Source: an uncultured Collinsella sp. (GTDB lineage: Bacteria > Actinomycetota > Coriobacteriia > Coriobacteriales > Coriobacteriaceae). From it: DNA of 26,406 nt. Position 1 is the first letter of the stretch; each line of letters opens with the position of its first letter. Positions 22,986 to 26,406 of this stretch are shown here, piece after piece. Where the stretch lies: assembly GCA_900754275.1 (NCBI GenBank), contig CAAECF010000021.1, positions 1 to 26,406 on the forward strand. Reading direction: 5' to 3'. The notes below the pieces were generated by a model that was given only the letters and a program-made list of their open reading frames with translations, had not been told where the DNA came from and ran no database searches. Both the position numbers and the translations under genes were made by a program.

Positions 22986-23084
22986 TCGCTGGCGTGCGCT
23001 CTACCTGCGGCGTTTCGCTGGCGTCGGCTTCATCTGCAAGCCTTAGCAGTTCCGTCTTGCCGTTGGCGTTGTGGCATTTGCCCA

Positions 23085-23127
23085 GATAAAACCTGCCAAA
23101 ATAAACCTGTCCTTTTTGGTAGGTTTG
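23085..23127. repeat. REP-like hairpin, copy 3
   Basis: AAACCTGCCAAAA pairs with TTTTGGTAGGTTT with one G-U pair, and the loop TAAACCTGTCC is as in copy 2. Compared with copy 2, a C-G pair in the stem is changed to T-A on both arms. Confidence 0.85.
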
Positions 23128-23232
23128 GTGCAATGGGGTCAGGTTGGCTTGCGCCATACCGGTAGTTCTGTCTGCGACACTCTCGCCAAAGTGATATCAA
23201 ACATACATCTAGCGTTTTCGACACTTCGCTTA

Positions 23233-23415
23233 TTAGAGCCAGTCCGTCTCCTCGTCATAGCGGTCCGAATAGGCGTTACGCTTGAGTTCTTCAGCACTCG
23301 TTGGTCGCGCCTTGGACACGTCGACCCCTGACTCATGGCAAGCGGCGACGAACAGTTGTAAACCCCGATCAATAAGCTGAGCCCCACGCTCGGCCTTCAT
23401 TTCTTCGGCTCGCAT
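23233..23415 (-). CDS. Small acidic protein of unknown function coupled to the M18 peptidase gene
   Basis: A 60-aa frame whose ATG (23415) follows the TAA of the M18 aminopeptidase with no spacing (TAAATG). A GTGGAG ribosome site lies six bases upstream inside the peptidase gene, an arrangement typical of coupled translation. The product is highly charged, with a predicted N-terminal helix (RAEEMKAERGAQLIDRGLQLF) and an acidic tail ending DEETDWL. I do not recognise the family. The size and charged tail are reminiscent of small antitoxins, but no toxin gene is adjacent. It could also be the surviving end of a longer gene. Confidence 0.55.
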   Translation of the reverse strand: MRAEEMKAERGAQLIDRGLQLFVAACHESGVDVSKARPTSAEELKRNAYSDRYDEETDWL

Positions 23416-24801
23416 TTAGAGCTCCACACTTTCGGCGCCGTTGATGGTTAGGTTTCGCTCGTAGAAGGCGGTGAGGGCGCGGATGGCGTACATCACGTCG
23501 CGCACGCCGCCGGTCTCGTAGCTCGAGTGCATGGCCAGCTGCGGCAGGCCCACGTCCACGGCATGCATGCTCGCCTGCATATTGGACAGATTGCCGAGCG
23601 TGGAGCCGCCGGCCATATCGCTCTTGTTGGCGAAGGCCTGCGTGGGCACGTCGGCGTCATCGCAGATAGCCTGGAACACCGCGCGGCTAAAAGCATCGGT
23701 GCAGTAGTGCTGGTTGGCGGCTTCCTTGATGACGATGCCGCCGTTAAGCACAACCCGGTTGCGGGCATCGCACTTCTCGGCGTGGTTGGGGTGCACGGCA
23801 TGCGCGTTGTCGCAGCTCACGAGCATCGAAGCGGCAAGTGCGCGGTGGTACGACTCGTCATCGAAGCCCAGCGACCCGTTGATGCGGCGCAGCGCGTCGG
23901 CCAAGAACGTCGACATGGCGCCCTGCTTGGTCTCGGAGCCAACCTCCTCGTTATCAAAGCAGCAAAAGACCGAAACGTCGTGCGCATTCTCGGCACCCAA
24001 AAATGCCTGCAGCGAGGTGTAGGCGCAGGCCAGGTCGTCGAGCTTGGGCGTCGAGATAAACTCGTCGGCCCAGCCCCAAATGCGTGCATCCTGACGATTG
24101 ACCAGGAACAGGTCGCGACCCAAAATTTGCTCGGGCTCAACGTCCAGTTCGTCGGCGATCAGGGCGTCAAAATCTCCCTGCTTAAGGTCGCCGGCGCTGA
24201 TGAGCGGGCACAGGTCGACAGCTCGGTTGGGCGCAAAGCCCTCGTTAACGCCACGATTCATATGGATGGCAAGGCTCGGGATAATGGCAACTTCGCGCTC
24301 GGTAGCGAGCAAGCGGCTCTCGATACGGTCGCCCTCGCGCACCAGCACGCGGCCCGCAAGTGCCAGCGGGCGATCGAACCAGGTGTAGTCGATCATGCCG
24401 CCGTAGGCCTCGGTGTTCAGGCGCAGCGTCTCGCCCGCGCCGTCGAGCTCGGGCACGGCCTTAACCTTAAACGTCGGCGAATCGCTGTGTGACGCCGTGA
24501 GTTGAAAATGATAGTCGCCGGCAACGCCGTCCTCGCCCCACGTAGCGGCCAGGTCTTCGCCCACCTTAAAGGCAACGACGCTCGAGGTGTTACGCTGCGT
24601 GTAATAACGCCCGCCCGGCTCGATGTCCCACGCTGCGTTCTCGGGCAGGTAGGTAAAGCCCGCCTCGTCGAGTTCGGCCATAATGGTCGCTGCCGTATGG
24701 AACACGCTGGGGCATGCCTCGATAAAGTCGATAAGGTCGTTGGAGGCCTCGATATCGTCGGCCGTCACGTGCACGCGCTCGATCGTTTCCTGATCCGTCA
24801 T
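23416..24801 (-). CDS. M18 family aminopeptidase (aspartyl aminopeptidase-like)
   Basis: A 461-aa cytosolic zinc peptidase removing N-terminal, often acidic, residues. Metal and catalytic residues of the M18 pattern are present: H105 in ASHSDSP, D255/D256 in PKLDDLA, E285/E286 in DNEEVGSET, D331 in SCDNAHAVHPN and H425 in MHSSYE. Length matches the family (430-490). The ATG at 24801 has an AAAGGGGAG ribosome site and gives the usual ~20 residues before DLIDFIEACPS. A 37-residue longer form from 24912 also has a ribosome site (AAAAGGAG), so a second start cannot be ruled out. It is divergent from the Ntn-hydrolase gene, and a small gene is coupled to its 3' end. Confidence 0.92.
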   Translation of the reverse strand: MTDQETIERVHVTADDIEASNDLIDFIEACPSVFHTAATIMAELDEAGFTYLPENAAWDIEPGGRYYTQRNTSSVVAFKVGEDLAATWGEDGVAGDYHFQLTASHSDSPTFKVKAVPELDGAGETLRLNTEAYGGMIDYTWFDRPLALAGRVLVREGDRIESRLLATEREVAIIPSLAIHMNRGVNEGFAPNRAVDLCPLISAGDLKQGDFDALIADELDVEPEQILGRDLFLVNRQDARIWGWADEFISTPKLDDLACAYTSLQAFLGAENAHDVSVFCCFDNEEVGSETKQGAMSTFLADALRRINGSLGFDDESYHRALAASMLVSCDNAHAVHPNHAEKCDARNRVVLNGGIVIKEAANQHYCTDAFSRAVFQAICDDADVPTQAFANKSDMAGGSTLGNLSNMQASMHAVDVGLPQLAMHSSYETGGVRDVMYAIRALTAFYERNLTINGAESVEL

Positions 24802-24962
24802 GCTCTCCCCTTTCGCTGGGTTGATGGTCCCCTCCAGCATACCCCGCCACGCCAGCGCCGCACTCTTCATTCCGTGCTTAATTCCGCGCCGCTCACCAAG
24901 TTGAGCCATCATGCCCGCGCTCCTTTTGCGACAATTGCGCTAACAGGACGAGAGGAGCCGTC

Positions 24963-26048
24963 ATGAAGCCACGTAACATTGCCATCGCCTGCGGTGTCGC
25001 GGGAGTCGCCGTCGGCCTTGCCGCTGCCACCGGTATCGTTTATCACAAGCAAATCAAGTCCGCCGCGTCGCTCAAACGCTTGACTGGCTACGCAGACGGC
25101 TATGACCTGTACGCAATCGACATCGCCTACGACTACAACCTTGACCGCATCATCGCAGCCGATGTGCGCGACGACCAGGCCTACATTGATGCCGTAGTGG
25201 CTCAGGTGCTCCCCGGCGTACCAGCACATGTCCAAGCGCCGCAGTTTGCCTGCAGTGCCTTTGTCGCCGTAGATGCCGAAGGCCGCGTGCGCACCGGTCG
25301 CAATTACGACTTTAAGGACGACACCTCGGCGCTGCTGGTGCGCAACCACCCGCGCGATGGCTATGCCTCCATTGGGTTTGCCGTTCTCAACAACCTGGGC
25401 GCCAACGCTCCGCTTGACTCCATTGCCGGACGCGCTGCCGCGCTCATGGGGCCGTTCGCCCAGCTCGACGGCGTCAACGAATGCGGCGTAACCATTGCCG
25501 TGCTCACCCTGGATTCCAAGCCCTGCGACCAGGACACGCAACGCCCCGTCATCAACACCTCGCTCGCTATCCGCCTGGTACTCGACCGCGCGGCCACCAC
25601 GCAGGAAGCCGTCGACCTGCTTTCTGCCTACGATATGCACGCCATGGCCGGGCGCGATTACCACTTCTTTATCAACGACGCCGCCGGCGACGCGCGCGTG
25701 GTGGAGTGGGACCCGCGCGACCCCGACCGCACATGCAAGGCGACCCCCGTGCGCCAGGTCACGAACTTCTACGCCTGCTACGAAGACGAGGTGCTCCCCA
25801 ACCAAAAGAATGGCGAGCTGGGGCATGGCAAGGAACGTGCAATCGCCATCGCCGATGTCCTCGACGCCCATGCCGGTGCCCAAGATGAATCAGTCGCGTG
25901 GAAAGCCCTACGCGCCGCGGCGCAGGAACCCAATCCGGAAGACATTACAAGCAACACGCAGTGGTCGGTCGTCTTCGATAACACCGAGCCCGCCGCCGCC
26001 ATCACGCTGCGCCGTCATTGGGGTGATGTTGACGCCTTCGCGCTGTAA
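24963..26048 (+). CDS. Membrane-anchored linear amide C-N hydrolase (choloylglycine hydrolase/C45-like Ntn hydrolase)
   Basis: A 361-aa protein. An N-terminal hydrophobic segment (about 7-27) is either a signal peptide or a membrane anchor. The probable nucleophile is Cys97 in QFACSAFVAV, followed by the substrate-binding GRNYDF (112-117) with Arg113 and Asp116, as in choloylglycine hydrolases, penicillin V acylases and C45 acyltransferases. The C-terminal NTQWSVVFDN fits the family's last strand. In Ntn enzymes the Cys must become N-terminal, so residues 1-96 would be removed; alternatively it works differently while anchored. Substrates could be bile-acid amides, N-acyl amino acids or similar; which is not readable. 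The ATG has AGGAG five bases upstream. It faces the M18 gene across a short divergent region. Confidence 0.82.
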   Translation: MKPRNIAIACGVAGVAVGLAAATGIVYHKQIKSAASLKRLTGYADGYDLYAIDIAYDYNLDRIIAADVRDDQAYIDAVVAQVLPGVPAHVQAPQFACSAFVAVDAEGRVRTGRNYDFKDDTSALLVRNHPRDGYASIGFAVLNNLGANAPLDSIAGRAAALMGPFAQLDGVNECGVTIAVLTLDSKPCDQDTQRPVINTSLAIRLVLDRAATTQEAVDLLSAYDMHAMAGRDYHFFINDAAGDARVVEWDPRDPDRTCKATPVRQVTNFYACYEDEVLPNQKNGELGHGKERAIAIADVLDAHAGAQDESVAWKALRAAAQEPNPEDITSNTQWSVVFDNTEPAAAITLRRHWGDVDAFAL

Positions 26049-26117
26049 GGACAGGCGCCCGCACGCCTTACGCCTGCTTGACGTTGCTTACATTTCTATA
26101 CATTTGAGCTAACACGT

Positions 26118-26150
26118 TTTACCCCCGTATCAGTAGTGTGCGGGGGTAAA
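26118..26150 (+). promoter_or_regulatory. Hairpin upstream of phosphofructokinase
   Basis: TTTACCCCCG (26118-26127) pairs perfectly with CGGGGGTAAA (26141-26150) over a 13-base loop. No T-run follows. An extended -10 (TGTTATAAC, 26161-26169) lies just downstream, so it may be an operator; otherwise it ends the upstream transcript or forms a leader structure. Confidence 0.5.
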
Positions 26151-26188
26151 CTTATGCGCATGTTATAACTTGCCCGGAAGGATTCATC

Positions 26189-26406
26189 ATGCTTAGGATC
26201 GGTCTTCTTACCAGTGGCGGCGACTGCCAAGCGCTCAACGCCACCATGCGTGGCATCGTCAAAACGCTCATGACCAATAGTGCAGAACCCATCGAGATCT
26301 ACGGTTTCGAGGACGGCTACCAGGGCCTTATCTACAGCAGGTTCCGCGTCATGACGCCCGCCGATTTTAGCGGCATCCTCACCCGCGGCGGCACCATCCT
26401 GGGCAC
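26189..26406 (+). CDS. pfkA: 6-phosphofructokinase (5' part, runs off window)
   Basis: The frame starts at the ATG at 26189, with GGAAGGA six to seven bases upstream, and remains open for 72 codons to the window edge. The N-terminus reads RIGLLTSGGDCQALNATMRG, the phosphate-binding loop of the PFK family, followed by YGFEDGYQGL and the ILTRGGTILG segment at the cut. The enzyme phosphorylates fructose 6-phosphate in glycolysis. The DCQALNA variant, in place of DAPGMNA of ATP-PFK, is seen in longer or PPi-using relatives, but the residue that decides ATP versus PPi use is outside the window. Confidence 0.93.
   Translation, partial: MLRIGLLTSGGDCQALNATMRGIVKTLMTNSAEPIEIYGFEDGYQGLIYSRFRVMTPADFSGILTRGGTILG

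Larger units (their letters stand above)
22843..23232. other. 390-bp gene-free gap filled with hairpin elements
   Basis: After the dehydrogenase stop come a short hairpin (22848-22871), nested hairpin element B (22887-22985), and a REP-like hairpin (23085-23127). The pieces 22986-23084 and 23128-23232 show no feature I recognise. Short minus-strand frames here run straight through the hairpins and lack ribosome sites, so I do not call genes. Confidence 0.6.

Noticed and set aside
22951..23224. Two short minus-strand frames (68 and 64 aa)
   Set aside because: Both run through the REP-like hairpin, have no ribosome site and show no recognisable domain.

Overview
This 26.4 kb window is high-GC, densely coded DNA from a bacterial chromosome. 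The gene families and intergenic hairpin repeats point to a gut Coriobacteriia (Actinomycetota), most likely Collinsella. That assignment is inferred from gene content and was not checked against a database. I support 22 coding regions, two of them cut by the window edges (a minus-strand acyl-CoA dehydratase activase at the left edge, a plus-strand 6-phosphofructokinase at the right edge). I found no tRNA, rRNA, insertion sequence or CRISPR array.

Left part (1-9669), all on the minus strand. A TetR regulator is followed at once by a large two-ATPase-domain acyl-CoA dehydratase activase (1-2867). Then come a Cof-type HAD phosphatase, and a more AT-rich TetR/MFS efflux pair with two matching operator-like palindromes in front of the transporter (3962-5987). 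Next is an ammonium transporter/P-II nitrogen module (6062-7890), with an 11-bp-phased GAAAC array upstream that resembles an actinobacterial GlnR box. A CmpB-type membrane protein and an HD-domain protein follow, overlapping closely in layout.

Middle (9898-16457), plus strand. A DXS-like thiamine-diphosphate enzyme has altered acceptor-site motifs. A 456-bp gap after it holds a terminator, an array of six 15-16 bp repeats in alternating orientation every ~40 bp, a REP-like hairpin and a good promoter. It is followed by a polar amino acid (glutamate/glutamine type) ABC importer ordered binding lipoprotein, two permeases, ATPase, and then a C26 glutamine-amidotransferase-like hydrolase.

Right part (16561-26406). 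A minus-strand signalling pair consists of a GGDEF-like/REC/HD-GYP protein and a lone Hpt protein. The GGDEF domain has lost its catalytic motif but keeps an inhibitory-site RxxD. It is followed by an alpha/beta hydrolase, a COG0731-type radical SAM protein, a SEC-C-tagged methionine aminopeptidase, a D-2-hydroxyacid dehydrogenase, a 390-bp repeat-rich gap, a 60-aa orphan gene coupled to an M18 aminopeptidase, a membrane-anchored Ntn-type amide hydrolase, and the start of phosphofructokinase.

The least ordinary material is non-coding: (i) the alternating repeat array at 11736-11951; (ii) two related nested hairpin elements (6509-6617 and 22887-22985) sharing an outer stem and differing in the inner one; (iii) three copies of a REP-like hairpin, two of which show a compensatory base change; and (iv) perfect inverted repeats wrapped around the start regions of the HAD and second TetR genes. 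Intergenic peptidase and amide-hydrolase genes, the amino acid importer and the nitrogen module suggest an amino-acid- and peptide-using lifestyle.
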